This document shows, one piece after another, positions 45,345-58,709 of a stretch of DNA of 64,000 nucleotides. Under the pieces are notes generated by a model, which was not told where the DNA came from, ran no database searches, and saw nothing but the letters and a program-made list of their open reading frames with translations. The position numbers were made by a program, and so were the translations under genes. Source of the stretch: Tubiluchus corallicola (taxonomy: Eukaryota > Priapulida > Priapulimorpha > Priapulimorphida > Tubiluchidae); the NCBI GenBank assembly GCA_030141605.1, contig JAQGDQ010000391.1, positions 126,001-190,000 on the forward strand. Direction: 5' to 3'. Positions within the stretch are counted from its first letter, which is position 1. Each line of letters starts with the position of its first letter.

Positions 45345-48092
45345 TACTATTATCATGTTTTTTATTACTTGAAAAACACGTTCAACGCTGAACAAAATGA
45401 GTAATAAATGCAAAATTCAGAGCATGAGAATAGACCACCGAAACATTTCTTCTCGGCAGCTCTAGCTTTAGTACTGAACTATGCAGTGGTTCATGACCTG
45501 GCAGACACATCACCCACTCAAGTACAATGGATAATTAGAGAAATTAATAATTAAAAGACGAAGCAGATCATCGATACCTAATAAAATAATTATGCCAACC
45601 ATATGCGAAGAACAACGCCTTATTCGTGAATGCACGTTTTTCTCTCTACGCTTCAGTTTATTCAGAAGCTTTTACAAAACCCATAGATGATCTGTTGAAG
45701 TTGTTATTATTCGGAAAAGATTAATTTAACTATGTTGCTAACTGTAAAATATTCCATTGTATACATGACTTTATATTACGTACTAAACGCTTCCAGTAGT
45801 TTCAATCTGATATAAAATGCATCAGTCTTAAATAATCTTACATTGATATTTTCTAACCGTCATTTTCTACTAATGTGTGATGTAATATTCTAGTAAAACT
45901 TGTCAGCTTGTGTAGTTATAGTCTATTCTTACTGTAAATGTTTATGTAAATAGTGTATAAAGTCTGTTGTGGTGAGGATCTTAAATCATGTTGTTCAAAC
46001 TGTCTGATCCAATCCTAAATAATGTTTAAACTAAACTGAAACCCATAGAACAATGAAGATTGCTAATGCGCAGTGTCTTCTTACACCAGTTGTACTAATT
46101 ACAAATTAATGCGTTTTCTTAACCTGTAAAGTCTTTTCTCTTATGAAATGTATTTTTAGCTAAGATCTTTACTTCCGTTTCTTATATTACTACGTATTTT
46201 ATATGGTACCTGCCTGACAGGTTTCTTACATAAAGCAAAATCGGATCCAATCTTAAACTGTAGGAGAAAACAATCTACGCTCTAAACTATTATTGAAAGG
46301 AAACAATTTTTCAAAAAGAATAACGTGAAAGAATTTTTACCTCACAAACACAATTTCGCTGAAAATTATGTTAGTTTGTTATGTCATCAATAGCTGGGGT
46401 CGCAGGCCATTAATTAAGTTTTTAATCTATTGCTTAATTATCAGAAACACTTTTGCAGCATTAACTGTTTTAAAATGTACACATTTTATCGGATTTGAAA
46501 ATGGGGTAGTATAGGAAAAATCTTCCTGTCTTTCTTTAATCAAGGCCAAACCTTCTGGAAAGTTTATTTCAATGTTTGCGAAGAATGTTAGAAGGGTTGA
46601 TTAATAAAGGCATAGTAAGTGTCTCGTTTAAATAGTAAAATCTCTTTAAAGCAACGATGATTTGACGTTTAGCACTGCCAGTTTGAACACATATTTTTCT
46701 ACCAATGACGTCGTTCATAATTATGTGGGTTGTGTTTTAATCAAGTACTCATTAGCTTATACTAGAATCAACTTACGTACTGCTGTAATAACTGCAATAT
46801 TACACTAATTGTATTAATTCCACAAGTACTGGATTTCTGAATTAAGTAGTAACTTTGTACATTACAATTTACAACTTATATTTTGCATGGGCTAATAGGG
46901 TTATTTACATCGAGAATCGTTTCTGTTATCGTACCTAATGTATGGGTTTTGTAAATTTCAATTAAGTATTAACTAATTAACTAGTCATAAATTTGTATTA
47001 ACTATTTTCACCTATTACGTTCTCGGACTAACTAATTGTATATTTCGTAACTGCACATAGTGGAAATACTGTGATCAGTAATAGTTACTGTGTTGTAAAT
47101 ACACTCAAAGTAAATAAAGTTTAAATCATATCATCGTGCTTATCAAAGATGATAATTTTATCATATCGATGATATCAAAGTTTTCTTATCATCGGCTTGG
47201 AAACAGCACGCTGTCAATTTCTATCAAAAGTATAACAATTTTTTATACAAAAGTGGTTACCTAATTTTATAACATTTTTGCATGAACATTAGGTCAGCTG
47301 CAGAACTTTTAATTAGTTTAGGTAGACCATGCTTACGGAAACACACGATGCGTTTACGAAAAGTCACGATGTCCACCGGTTACATCATAATTTTCCAACT
47401 GAATGGCGGAAAATTTTAAGTTTAAGTGGTAACAACACAAATAACACAACTAAATTACCTGACCTTTCCTTTAACTAAAGAATTAATTTTCTTATTATTT
47501 TGTGCATTTTAAGAAATTATTTTATTGATTTCCACCCCCCTTACCCAACCCCCACCCCACCCCCACCTTTGTATTCTGAAGAAGTGCTATTTTTATATGG
47601 TGCTGAGTCCTTTAATTAATAATGCAACTCATTCTCGAGATTGTGATTATCCGTTCTGCTGCATCTTTCCTGTGAAATGTGTGTCTTGTACAGCAAATAC
47701 CCATGTCGAAATTAACAAGGTGAAAGGAAAATTTCCTAGCGCCATTTTACGTCTCACTAACCAATTAATTTGCTTTTGTAAAAAATAACTAGAGACTCTA
47801 ATTATAATTTTGTAATAATTAGAATTAAATAGTAATGTTTTATTAAGGCCTTAATTTTTAATATTAATCATAATTTGAAATGTTAACCACAATTTTCTAT
47901 CAATTTTTTACATTTCGCATTTATTTTTTCGAATAAACTATGTTTAACATAGCTAACAAAAGTTAAACCTAAACAGAAACAGAGAGAAAATGCTTGCCAA
48001 CCTCAGAACAAATTAATAAATAAAAAAGAGTAAGAAAGTGCTAGTCAATACCAGAAACCTTCGAAATGAAACCAGCAAAACATTTGAGTTTT
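45345..48092. other. Intron stretch without recognised gene
   Basis: AT-rich. The frame at 47,525-47,788 begins in a CCACCCC-rich tract and has no domain. No splice-bounded exon resembling a transporter segment was seen between exons 1 and 2. Confidence 0.5.
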
Positions 48093-48124
48093 TCAAAACC
48101 ACAAGATAAAAACGGTATAGTTAC

Positions 48125-49862
48125 CTTGTGCAAACTCGAACGGCAAGACCCACCAAGGATTTTTGAGCCAGCTCACGTATAGGAACCGTCCGACGTTGAC
48201 AGCGAGGCCCAAGTAGAGGACCCTGATATGGCCCAAATGAGTGATGAGCCGAACAGTGAATGCATACGCGAATATCTCCGAAATGTGGTTGATAACAGAA
48301 GCTACGCCAAAAAGGGATGGCGTTCCTCCGAGATCTTGCAAATGCCAGAAGAGGAAGGTGAACACCAAGCCAATGCCAAATCCCATAAACCAGACAACAT
48401 AGAGGACTGCAATGTAATGTATTGTTCCGAATGTTCTGAGAACCGTCATGGTTTTTGCCATCTGCGTTTCTTCCGACTGTGACGTTTGCGGCACCTTCTG
48501 GATGCTGTTGACCGTATCGGCCACGGCATCCTGGTGGTAACCGTAGTGGTTCATACTGGCAAAATCGGCGTTCTCGTTCGTGATGCTCAACTGTGGGGTG
48601 TCCTTTTCTTTTTTCTGGTACGTCTGTCCCGACTGCAAGACACTCATGGGTAAGTTTTCGTGGTGGCAGTGTTCTTCGGAGGAAAACCAGAACTGCGTGG
48701 CCACAAGAAAGGCGCAACTCATCAGGACCGAGAACACGGCAAAACAGAGAGTGTAGTTCTTCTCCCCCGTTTCAATCTCTCCACAAGGATGGTCTGGAAA
48801 GGCCATTGTATGATCAAGAGCTATGCCCACAAAGAACATGCTGAGACCCCAGCCCAAAGAGCCGAACATTCTCTGTCTACCGTACAGATCAGCGTCCTCT
48901 GCTAGGTATTCTAAAGTGGCCGAGTCCGCCAGAGTTATTGCAGGTGCGCTGAAGAACTCGCCCACGCAAATTAGAAGCATCAGAAGCCAAAAGACTTCGC
49001 GTACGTCTCTTTCTCGGTACACAATTGTACTGAATGGAGGTTTCACCAGACTTCCTTCCACTTCTGCATCATAATTCACAACTTGCTCCTTGCTAATTCG
49101 TTCTGGCGACTTTCCCATCACGTGACCTTCAGGGAATCTCGGCTTCTGCGTTCTGGTTTCCAAAATCCACGCGGCTCTCTTTTCAAGATGGTGACCAGTT
49201 TCTATTTCGTCCAAGTCGTTACTAGCGTCCGTGGCCTTGCTAAATTCCTCGTACAGCATAGTGGATGTCTGATAATCGAGTAGTTTTTTCAGCTGAGCTC
49301 CTTCGAGCCTTTGCTTGAACAAGTCGTTAGCAGGAGCTCGCTTTTCCACCTCCACGTACGGCTCTTGGAGGAAATCATGCGTTATATTCGACAGGAGACA
49401 CGAGGCAGGCGGAGGCACAATGAAACAAATAGCTAACGTGAAAGCCACCCAGCAGAACAATGAAAACAGCATCACCAGTTTGCGCTTGGAAAACTTGTCA
49501 CCAATGTTCGCCCAAAAGGGTCCACTACAAAACTCGATTAGAGGCCTCACGCCTATCAGAGCACCACCTTGCACTGGGGTCATACCCAACTGCTTAAAAT
49601 AAACTCCTAGTAGTGGAAACAGCGATCCAAACGCCGAAAAGAAGAAAAAGTAGAAGGCTTTGGACATTAGCAAGTGTTTGTCAATTTTGTCCCACAGATA
49701 ATCAAAACAATCGCCGCGTAGTCGTCGTTTGGGTAGAGGTGGTGGCTGTACGCCAGGAGCTCCGAGCTGTTGCTTGAAATCCGGTGGCGCACCGCCGTAT
49801 CCGTATCCCTCTTCGCCCACCACCGGATCTGTCTCCATGTTGCCAAATGGTTGGAAAGACAT
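48125..49862 (-). CDS. MFSD6-like: MFSD6-like major facilitator, exon 1 (N-terminal 579 residues)
   Basis: Large first coding exon ending caag|gtaact. After a Pro/Gly-rich cytosolic leader (1-60) comes MSKAFYFFFFSAFGSLFPLL (66-85), then LGVYFKQLGM and IEFCSGPFWANIGDKFSKRK (109-128): the MFSD6 family N-terminus with the loop 2-3 GD-x-x-x-(K/R)-x-x motif. Helices lie near 67-90, 98-118, 128-150, 287-312, 330-350, 371-392, 478-506, 512-540 and 545-568. A long loop (151-285) separates helices 3 and 4, another (394-470) helices 6 and 7. With exons 2-4 the product is 757 residues. Role: a multi-pass membrane protein of uncertain substrate. The ATG sits in a good context (ttaccATGt). (GAT)n arrays start about 120 bp upstream. 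Confidence 0.92.
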
Positions 49863-49989
49863 GGTAACTTTTACTCAACGTCTGTTTTTCTTTTCAGGTT
49901 TCTTGCCTCGAGACAACCTATAACAAAAAGCAGCTTTGAGTATTGGTAAAGAAAAGAAAACCTGTGATTTTCTTTTGAAACGATAAAAA

Positions 49990-50162
49990 ATAATGGTGAT
50001 GATGGTGGTGATGATGACGCCGATGATGAAAATGATGATAATGATGATGATGATGATGACGACGATGACGACGACGATGATGATAATAATGATTACGATA
50101 ACGATGATGATGATAATGATGATGCCGAAGATGGTGATGATGACGATGATGATAATAATCAT

Positions 50163-50221
<59 letters not shown>

Positions 50222-50245
50222 ATGATGATGATGACGATGAACCAG
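49990..50245 (+). repeat. (GAT)n array upstream of the MFSD6-like start codon
   Basis: Imperfect then pure gat repeat, 130-380 bp upstream of the ATG on the gene's strand, so it may lie in the 5' untranslated region or promoter. Confidence 0.95.
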
Positions 50246-50424
50246 CTATAGCAGAGAAAAACATAAGAAAACTTATGATTTTAGTTGGAACACTAAGAAA
50301 GATATGATGATGATGATGACGATGGCGACAATAATTGTGATGATGATGATGATGACGATGAACCAACTATAGTAGAGAAAAACAAAAGAAAACTTATGAT
50401 TTTAGTTGGAACACTAAAAAACAT

Positions 50425-50464
<40 letters not shown>

Positions 50465-50595
50465 CGATGACGACAATAATTGTGATGATGGTGATGGTGG
50501 TGATGGTGATGGTAACGGCGATGATGATAATAATGATGACGATTATGACGATGGTGATGACTACGATGACGACGCTAATGATGTTGATCACGGAT
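50245..50595 (+). repeat. Compound (GAT)n with a ~70-bp duplicated spacer
   Basis: The spacer running from gatgaacca-ctatag-agagaaa to aaacttatgattttagttgg and aacactaa occurs at 50,236-50,305 and 50,355-50,423, each followed by a new gat array. A more diverged relative lies near 49,950-49,985. The larger repeat unit is therefore about 120 bp. Confidence 0.85.
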
Positions 50596-50854
50596 CACAT
50601 CGGCGGAAATGATAAAGGAACTTTAGAGTTCCTAGAGAGTAAACGGGCAACAATGGCTGCTGCAGCAATCCACTCAAACTTTCTCAAATTGGTCTAATCG
50701 AAAGAAATGCTGGAACTGATTAGGCGGAAACGGAAAACGGCAAACAGGTAATTTACACAATCAACAATCAGCAAAAGAGTCTCTTAATCATGTTAAAACA
50801 ACTCAGTGGATAAGCCTTTACGAATCTTCGCATTTTCTTAATTCATTTTTATTG

Positions 50855-50960
50855 ACACACTCTCTCTCTCCCCCTTTCCCTCTCCCATTCTCTCCCCTCT
50901 CACTCTCTCCCTCCTTTCTCTCTCTCTCTTTCCTTCTATTTCTCTCTCTCACTCTGTCTC
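50855..50960 (+). repeat. (CT)n microsatellite
   Basis: CT/CCCT-rich pyrimidine tract. Confidence 0.9.
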
Positions 50961-51069
50961 TCTGGCTAAATCTATCTATATACCTATATCTATGTATCTC
51001 TCCCTTGCAAATAAAAATATCTTTAAAAATGTAAATATTTATTTTTAATAAAGAGTTATAGTAATAAAA

Positions 51070-51395
<326 letters not shown>

Positions 51396-51847
51396 GGACA
51401 CCGGTGTAAAATCATGTATTTGCTATTCAATCTTACTACATCGTTTTTAAAATAATGGCCTACGCAAATTGTATTAACAATAACATCATACTAATTGTAT
51501 AGCCATTCAAGCTACATTAAGTACCATTGCAAGTGCCGTATGATGGTTCGAGTCCCCAGTAAGAGAGGATAGCAAAGGATTTACACAACTGAACATTAAT
51601 GCTGCAACAGAAACCCGATCAGCTCTCAGCTTGTGCTAGAACATTGCCTTAATTTAGTAACTTGTGTTACGAATGCTGCCAGTCACGCCTAGGAATTCAG
51701 TAACCGAGTGACGAAGATCTGAAGCTCATCTTAACCTAAACTTAACCTAACCTAACCTAGCGTGCCTTGTAAGTGATGAGGTGTACAAACGTAGTGAAGA
51801 TCTACTAAAACGAGGCGCTCTAATCTAACTCATGTACAAGATTTGGA

Positions 51848-52310
51848 AGGAGTTTACAATTCCCACACAATATGAATACCCTAACCCTAACACCCGTCTC
51901 AACGCTGACACCAACTCAACCCTAACCACATCCCAACCCTATTCCTATCCCTAGCCTTAATGCTAACCCCAACCCTAACCCTAACCTTAACCCTGACACT
52001 AACCCAATCCTAACCCCATCCCAACCCTAATCCCAACCTTACCCTGACCCTAACCTTAACTTTAATTAACCATAGAATTAATCCTACCCACAATCCAACC
52101 ATAACCCCAACCGAACCCTAACCCTAGCCTTAGCTCTGACACCAACCCATCCCTTACCTCAACCCAACACTAACACTAACCATAGCCTTAATCTTAACCT
52201 CAATCCAAACCCTAACCCCAACCCAACCCTAACCCTAACCCTATTTCTAATCCTAATCTTAATTCTATTCCGCTTCACTAAGTAATTTTTAGTGTGAGAG
52301 TAAACTTTTT
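51848..52310. repeat. Inverted-repeat element with degenerate CCCTAA core (C strand)
   Basis: The left end ggagtttacaattcccacac is the same terminus as at the right end of 33,001-33,330. The right end (gtgtgagagtaaacttt) is a diverged inverted version, and the subterminal ccg-ttcac-aa-taattt is shared. The core is ~380 bp of ccctaa/cccaa/ccttaa repeats. Confidence 0.7.
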
Positions 52311-52394
52311 ATACGATTATATACGCAACTACGCAGCTAAACAGAAAACACAGAAAAGCAAATTTCCCTAGAGAAGTAACCAACCGCTCTACAT

Positions 52395-52660
52395 TATACA
52401 CCAAGACTGCTTGAACTTCACGATTCATTATCAATTCCAGCGTTTATTAACAGTAGAAATACTGTTTGGCTTTGTGTCCCGTAGTGGTTTAACACAGTTT
52501 TTAAAAACCCTTGAAGTATTCTAAAATTAATAGTTGGCGCAACACTAGCGACTTGTGGGAAAACTATTATGTAATTAACACGTCAGTCATTAAACACTCT
52601 CGGCTTACAGAGATACACAACGCCACCAATACGCGAAGACGACACAACAAAATCTAACTT
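52395..52660 (+). repeat. ~270-bp direct repeat, left copy
   Basis: Starts cattatacaccaagactgc and ends gacgacacaacaaaatc. Matches 53,391-53,660 with about 7 percent difference. The right copy continues upstream into a LINE coding remnant, the left does not. Confidence 0.85.
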
Positions 52661-53230
52661 AACCTTGATCAGATGAGTCGAAAATCCGGATAAGCGACAG
52701 CGTCCATTGATTAACCCGAGCCGAATAACCGTGTGCAGACGAAAGAGCGTTATTCCGTCTCTATTCTTATAGTCAATTCATCGCTTCTCTTGGAACGCCA
52801 AGCCGCATACTACATTGATCGTGCAGAGCAACTGAAGATCGATATGGTTAGGAGTTCTGGAGAAATGGCGTTTGAGCCTGAGCGCTTGCCAGCGGATTTT
52901 GAATCAATGTTTTTAGCTCTCCGCTGCTGTATTGGTGGCAAAAAATCTTGCCTTGTTTATGGGACTAAAGATTGACATTTTCAGTCGTGGTGGCAGGCTC
53001 ATTGTTACCACTGACGTGTTAACTAAAAATCACCTGAGAAGAACAATGCGAGAACATTGGCTTTAAACGACGAACCAGAATTCATGCTGCTTTACACAGA
53101 AAACCATATAAGTTCATACTTATCATTAGACGGTGAAGGGGAATAGAAACACGGGCGCAAATCGAAAGAAATGTTTTAAAACTCGAAAAAAATCAACATC
53201 GAGCCTCTTAATTTCTCACTGGACAAAACA
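52660..53230. other. Sequence between the 270-bp repeats, no assigned gene
   Basis: An 80-residue frame (52,733-52,975) has no recognised domain. It may be part of the same LINE because the LINE remnant starts just downstream. Confidence 0.4.
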
Positions 53231-53720
53231 GAACGGAGCATCGAATCAGCATATATAAGTCTCTTTACTGAACAGGGAAACTTCAAGCAGTTTTTATTTA
53301 GTTAAAACTAACGGATAATAGCACATGTGAATGCGGTACAGAAATTCAAACACCTGAACAACTAAACTACAGATGCAACAGTAGACGCCATTATACACCA
53401 AGACTGCTTGAACTTCACGCGTCTAATTTCATTATCAATTCCAGCGTTTATTAACAGTAGAAATACTGTTTGGCTTTGTGTCCCGTAGTGGTTTAACACA
53501 GTTTCTAAAAACCCTTGAAGTATTCTAAAATTAATAGTTTGCGCGACACTGGCGACTTGTACGAAAACTATTATTTATTTAACACATTAGTCATTAAACA
53601 CTATCGGCTTACAGAGAGATACAACGCCACCAATACGCAAAGACGACACAACAAAATCCAACAAAAAAAAACACCCATTAGAAACCCTGCAGGGGGAAAA
53701 CGTAACCAATGTATTTAAAA
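53230..53720 (+). pseudogene. LINE polyprotein C-terminal remnant
   Basis: Reads LFTEQGNFKQFLFS, then after a frame change KLTDNSTCECGTEIQTPEQL then NYRCNS. This follows the C-terminal pattern of Jockey/R1-type LINEs (TGHG-x-F-x-x-(Y/F)L-x-x-F-x-L-x-D-x-x-C-x-CG-x-x-QT-x-EHL-x-x-x-C). The downstream part is the right 270-bp repeat. Stops and frameshifts show it is inactive. Confidence 0.65.
53391..53660 (+). repeat. ~270-bp direct repeat, right copy
   Basis: Partner of 52,395-52,660. Contains the end of the LINE remnant and its presumed 3' untranslated part. Confidence 0.85.
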
Positions 53721-54479
53721 AAAAAGAAGCATTAAATAAAGCCTAGTTAATTTTGTGGGAGACGGATTTTGTTATCAGTTGGTATAAAGATGTGAAAGGG
53801 TAAAATGCATAATACAATATAATTTTAGCTCTCGCACACATATGTATATATTTATATATATATATTTGTATAACTCTTCAGAAACTTTATTCTGATTTAA
53901 TCGTAAATTTTAGCAAAATTCCTTGTTTTTCTATCTTTGTAAGTAAAGCGCGCGCGTTGAAAAAGTTTGTCATTATTAATGCTTTCCTAATATTGTAATT
54001 AAAATAATCCCAGTAAATGAATTCTGTTATTATGAACCTAAACTATTAAAAATAATTGCTAAAATGTTTTATAAGCAAATTTGTGGTGCATGCATTAAGG
54101 ACATAATTATATTTGACCGTGTAGTATATATACTCTTATATGATGATACAGTGCAGAATTATCGGCCCGCAAATAGAGGCCTTGCTTGTGTATATTGTGC
54201 AAATAAAGATTTATCATCCCCGTTATTTCCTGGGATCATCAGAAGGCGTTGTCATGCGCAGTTTTCTTATTTATGGCTAAACTTGATTTAATAATTGGCG
54301 TTTTCACAATAAAGAACATTTTATCAGTTTTGTATAAAGGAAGCTCTGTGATTGTAAGTCGCAGCCAGTCTCTTCCTGGTTGAAATTTTTAATAAAAAGA
54401 CAATTTAGCACTTGATCGTCGAAGTATTGTGTTCCGTAAAACTGGTAAATTATTAGCACCAATACCTAGCTATATTCGT

Positions 54480-54720
54480 TGAAAACGAATCCAGGTAAAA
54501 TTGACACGTAAAAAAGACGAATCCAGGAAAAAGTTACAGGAAAAAAGAACACAGGAAAAAGGAAATAATCTTACCCCTAACCCTAACCCTAACCACTAAA
54601 CCCAACAATAATCCAAATCCTAACCACTAATCTTAATCCAAAATCTTAGCCAAAATTAAATGTGTCTTTTTTCCATGACTTTCTTTCCTACGACTTTATC
54701 ATCGGCCACCTGGAAAACCA
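54480..54720. repeat. Telomere-like core with inverted TGTGACTTTTT-type arms, second locus
   Basis: The left arm has aggaaaaa-gttacag / aggaaaaaagaacacagg repeats (54,490-54,565). The core is cccctaaccctaaccctaac (54,572-54,598) plus degenerate units. The right arm is tgtcttttttccatgacttt. It has the same order as 41,495-41,790 without the expanded right minisatellite. Confidence 0.6.
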
Positions 54721-54724
54721 AGTT

Positions 54725-55228
54725 ATGATAGTATCCTGCATTGTGAAATGCAAAGTAAAAACAGAGAATTGTGCTCCATTTTTCAGTCGGAATCCCCCAG
54801 GGTGGTTGTTTAGGTCTTGTTCTTTTTCATTCATTTAAGATATCAGCTATTTATGTTTAAAATTAACGTGGCTTATGAATACAGGATCATAATTTTAAGT
54901 TCAGTCCTTGTCACTTTTAAAAGCTGACAATTAAGAAAGGCAAAATTATAAAGAGTGAACATTATTGGGATACAAACATGACGGCGACCATTTCTCAACA
55001 AAAAAGACGTTTCAGCTGCTAAGCAAATGTTTACAACAATGGTATCAGAACACCGTTTCACTTAAAGTACGTTTGCAGTGCTTCTGACATGTGTGTAAAC
55101 CTATCTCTACCACATTTTAGTCATATTCGCAGAAGACCATATTAAATCGTTCAAAACAGTATTGTAAACTGGCAGTAGTGTTACAACTGCTATTATTAAT
55201 TCACATAGACTCGTCAAATCTAGTTTCT
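54725..55228. other. No feature recognised
   Basis: AT-rich sequence without long frames or repeats that I can identify. Confidence 0.5.
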
Positions 55229-55415
55229 AATGAAATGGAAAGAATTATTACGCAATTAGCCTCTAAAATTTATTTAACTTTTATTTTACTAACCCTGGAT
55301 ATATATTTACTCTTGTAATTTTTACTTCGTTATATTTTATTTCATTTTAGGAATGTATTTGTATTTTATATGGTCTTAGTTACCGAAATAAAAAATAATT
55401 GAATTGAATTATCCG
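55229..55415 (+). repeat. LINE-like 3' tail, forward copy
   Basis: Reverse complement of 36,891-37,085. Ends ccgaaataaaaaataattga followed by attgaatt, consistent with a CR1/L2-type 3' terminus. Confidence 0.65.
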
Positions 55416-55419
55416 TCCG

Positions 55420-56030
55420 TTTGTCGCAGCTAGCAATGAAGATGCTTAGCGACGCCAAACTTTTCTTCGCATATAGACTCCTAGAACAATTGCTCTAGAA
55501 ATTTACTGAGGACTGTTTGCAATCACTGTACAGTTTGCAATGGTGATTAGAGCTGCATTTTCACGTACAAGTACTGCAGGCGATTCGCGAAGGTTGAAGA
55601 CAAAGCTTGCCGCGCAGAATTTATTTGCCTCGCGAATTATCGGATAATCTCACACGATTGGTTGAATGACGTAATTCAATATAATATGCAATGTCTGATA
55701 TGGGCTGTGCACATGGTTTCTCCGTCCACTGGGATACACTAAGACGCGCGAACATCGATTGCTATTCATTCGAGTAGGATTCACTTGCCTACTGGCTGTA
55801 CAATTTATTTTAGATTGAAAAGGATGAAGTAGCAAAGTGCTTTTGGAAAAGTAGAGACGACAAAAGATTGCAGTGTAAAATACGAAAAAAAGCACAAGTA
55901 ATAATAATATCAAACAGTAAAAGCAGTTGTAATGGTAGTGGTGGTGGGAGGGGGTGATAGTAGTCGCACCTTTTATCACAAGACACGAAAGATAACAACT
56001 CGGTAGTTACTACAATTATTGACAGCAGTG
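55420..56030. other. No feature recognised
   Basis: Unique-looking sequence. A short AGC-rich start of the next array occurs near 56,035. Confidence 0.5.
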
Positions 56031-56034
56031 GTAT

Positions 56035-56470
<436 letters not shown>

Positions 56471-56479
56471 ATAATTTCG

Positions 56480-57355
56480 AGACGAATGTTTTACACGAAG
56501 TTTTCAAACGCCAATTGCAATTTAGACCAACTTAGCTGTTTTATATTGTGATAACCATATGGTTTTTTGGCGACTGTAAATGATAATACCCATTACTTAT
56601 CTTGTGAAAAATTTTGTCACCCGAACAAAGCTGCTTCATCACGACCGATTATTCTATGTCTTCTTTCGCAGGTGCAGTTTATAGAGTAAAATTAATCTTT
56701 ACTTCTAAGGTATCCCCTATTGACTCGTTACTTGTCTTTATATCTTTATTAATTGTAATCACTGCACTCGAGATTTTGCGGTATTTATTAACTGAGAGTG
56801 AAATAGCAACCCCTTTCAACATTTTACTTGTGTTACTTTGATTTTTCAAAGTCACGCCTACACGTATTCTCCGTGTAAGCTGCTGTAAGCAAGCAAAAAC
56901 AGGGATATGCACGATATTTCAATACGTACACATAAAACGATGTTTCTTTGATGCTTGTTTACAATAGCACGAGCTTTGTGACTTATCATAACTCTAAAAA
57001 TGTTTTGTGTATTCATTTGTTAATGTATTCTGATGCAGAATTCCTCGCAGAAGAAATTCTTACTACAAGAAAATGTTCTTTTGAACAAGGACAATGCAGA
57101 AGATGATTAATGGCGTCTCATATGCGTTACGTTGATTTCAGGATGTTAGTCGCCTAAACAAAATGAATGACTTGAGTTGAAAACGTGTCACCTTGGGTAG
57201 ATCCCTCAAGTCTTGTCTTTGTCTTTTTCTTTGACTTTGTCTTTGTCTTTGTCTCACTTTTGTAAAGAAATTAAAACCACGACCGGTTAAAATAATATTT
57301 TAAAATGCTCAAACAAACTCAATTTTGCTTTGAAATCTCAGTTTTGTATTGAAAA
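56480..57355. other. No gene recognised
   Basis: Short frames only. A (CTTTGT)n run lies at 57,214-57,255. Confidence 0.5.
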
Positions 57356-57357
57356 CA

Positions 57358-57435
57358 GGTTTGATTATGATGGCGATGATGATGATGATAATGGTTGTGG
57401 TGGTGGTGATAGTGGCGATTGTGGTAGTACTGATA
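57358..57435 (+). repeat. GAT/GTGGTG short array
   Basis: Imperfect gatgat and ggtggt repeats. The His/Tyr-rich minus frame is an artefact. Confidence 0.85.
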
Positions 57436-57439
57436 GTGG

Positions 57440-58055
57440 TTCTTATAAGTCGATATTTCGATTGCATACTTGAAAGAGCTAAAATCAGAGAGTGTCCAGT
57501 GTAAGTATCTGTAAAGGGTCACGTTTCTTGGCTGAAGTATTTCTGGCACCTTGTGAAATTCATTGAAACCCTTGTCCACTTAAGAACTCAATGTTTTCCC
57601 CTTAAGTAATCATCTTTACATGTAAGTCTAATTCCTACATCTTGCCATTCGCCATCATCTTTCTCACCACATCTTCACTCTCATTACCTTTCAGACTTTC
57701 CTTCCTTTTATCATGCATCTCCTGCACTCCTGTTATTCCATACTCCCTGTTCGACTCAGATCTTACAAGTTCGGTATGATCTGATCTGAGACGATAATTT
57801 TCTGCGCTGCACTAATCGTTTAGCTTAATCTTATTTCCCATGTTATTTTTATACATTGTCCATTTTTGTGTAAGATATTGTTAAATTGTACTTGGAATAA
57901 ATAATATATACGACGTCTTAGCTCGAAACGGGCGGAACACATTCGATGAAAAACATATCAAAATATAAAGACAATTTAAAAATAATATATACAGTAGTGA
58001 ATAATAGAGTTTGTTAACTGTGAAAAGAATCATTAATTGACTAGTTGTGCTGCCT
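57440..58055. other. No gene recognised
   Basis: Unique-looking sequence upstream of the LINE remnant's end. Confidence 0.5.
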
Positions 58056-58059
58056 TCTT

Positions 58060-58705
58060 CTTCCTCTCTTCTTTTCCTTTCTTTTCTCATGTGCACTGAC
58101 TCTTTTCTCATTGAATTTGTTGCACGTTTTCCAAATGGCTGTTCTCCAAAATAGTCGATCTTCTACGATTCTTTGCCGTTCATCCAGAATTTAACCACAT
58201 TTCAAAGCGCTTTTACAGGTATCCTTGTATCTTAGCTTTGGGCGTCTAATGGGGCGTGTCCCTTCTGTTAGTTCCCGATACAGAAGGGCTCTCACTGGTC
58301 TCTCATTGTCCATTCTAGATGCATGGGCCAGCCAGCGCAGTCTACTTCTTACCAATTTGATTGCGATTTCTTCAATACCTGCAGGAGTTAAAGCTTCTTC
58401 GTTACTAATGTAATCATCACATTTGATTATCAAGACCCTTCTCAAGTGACGTTGTTGTACAGTGTGAAGCTGTCTGACTTGGTGATAATAAAGAGTCCAA
58501 GTCCCCCCCCCCCCCGTAAAGTAGTAGGGGCATCAGGCACTGGTTGTAAACTTTGATTTTCGTTGAGCAGGTGAGTTCATGTGAGTCGAAAACTCCACTT
58601 TGTAGTCTTCCATATCCACAGGACACTGCTTGGATGCCTGATGTAAGCTCTTCTTTCATCGAACAGTCTTCGGTTACATAACTACCGAAATACTTGAAAC
58701 GCTTT
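58060..58705 (-). pseudogene. LINE (endonuclease/reverse-transcriptase type) C-terminal remnant
   Basis: The minus strand reads FKYFGSYVTEDCSMKEELTS, IKVYNQCLMPLLLYG, then across a 13-base homopolymer (58,503-58,515) in another frame TWTLYYHQVRQLHTVQQRHL, RLRWLAHASRM, LLYRELTEGTRPIRRPKLRY and KDTCKSALKCG, a stop, then RIVEDRLFWRTAIWKTC. The order and spacing match the end of the common invertebrate LINE polyproteins (KYLGS-x-x, KIKVYNA, LLYGCETW, RRLRWLGHV-x-RM, GRPKLRYKD, R-x-x-WR). The homopolymer replaces the CE of LLYGCETW and sets the frameshift. Confidence 0.85.
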
Positions 58706-58709
58706 AAAT

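Noticed and set aside
44486-45413. 166- and 262-residue Leu/Pro and Val/Ile frames as membrane proteins
   Set aside because: Hexamer-repeat translations without a start context or flanking coding sequence.
51530-51575. ggttcgagtcccc as a tRNA T-arm
   Set aside because: The flanks do not pair as a T-stem, and no A box, anticodon stem or acceptor stem lies at the right distance upstream.
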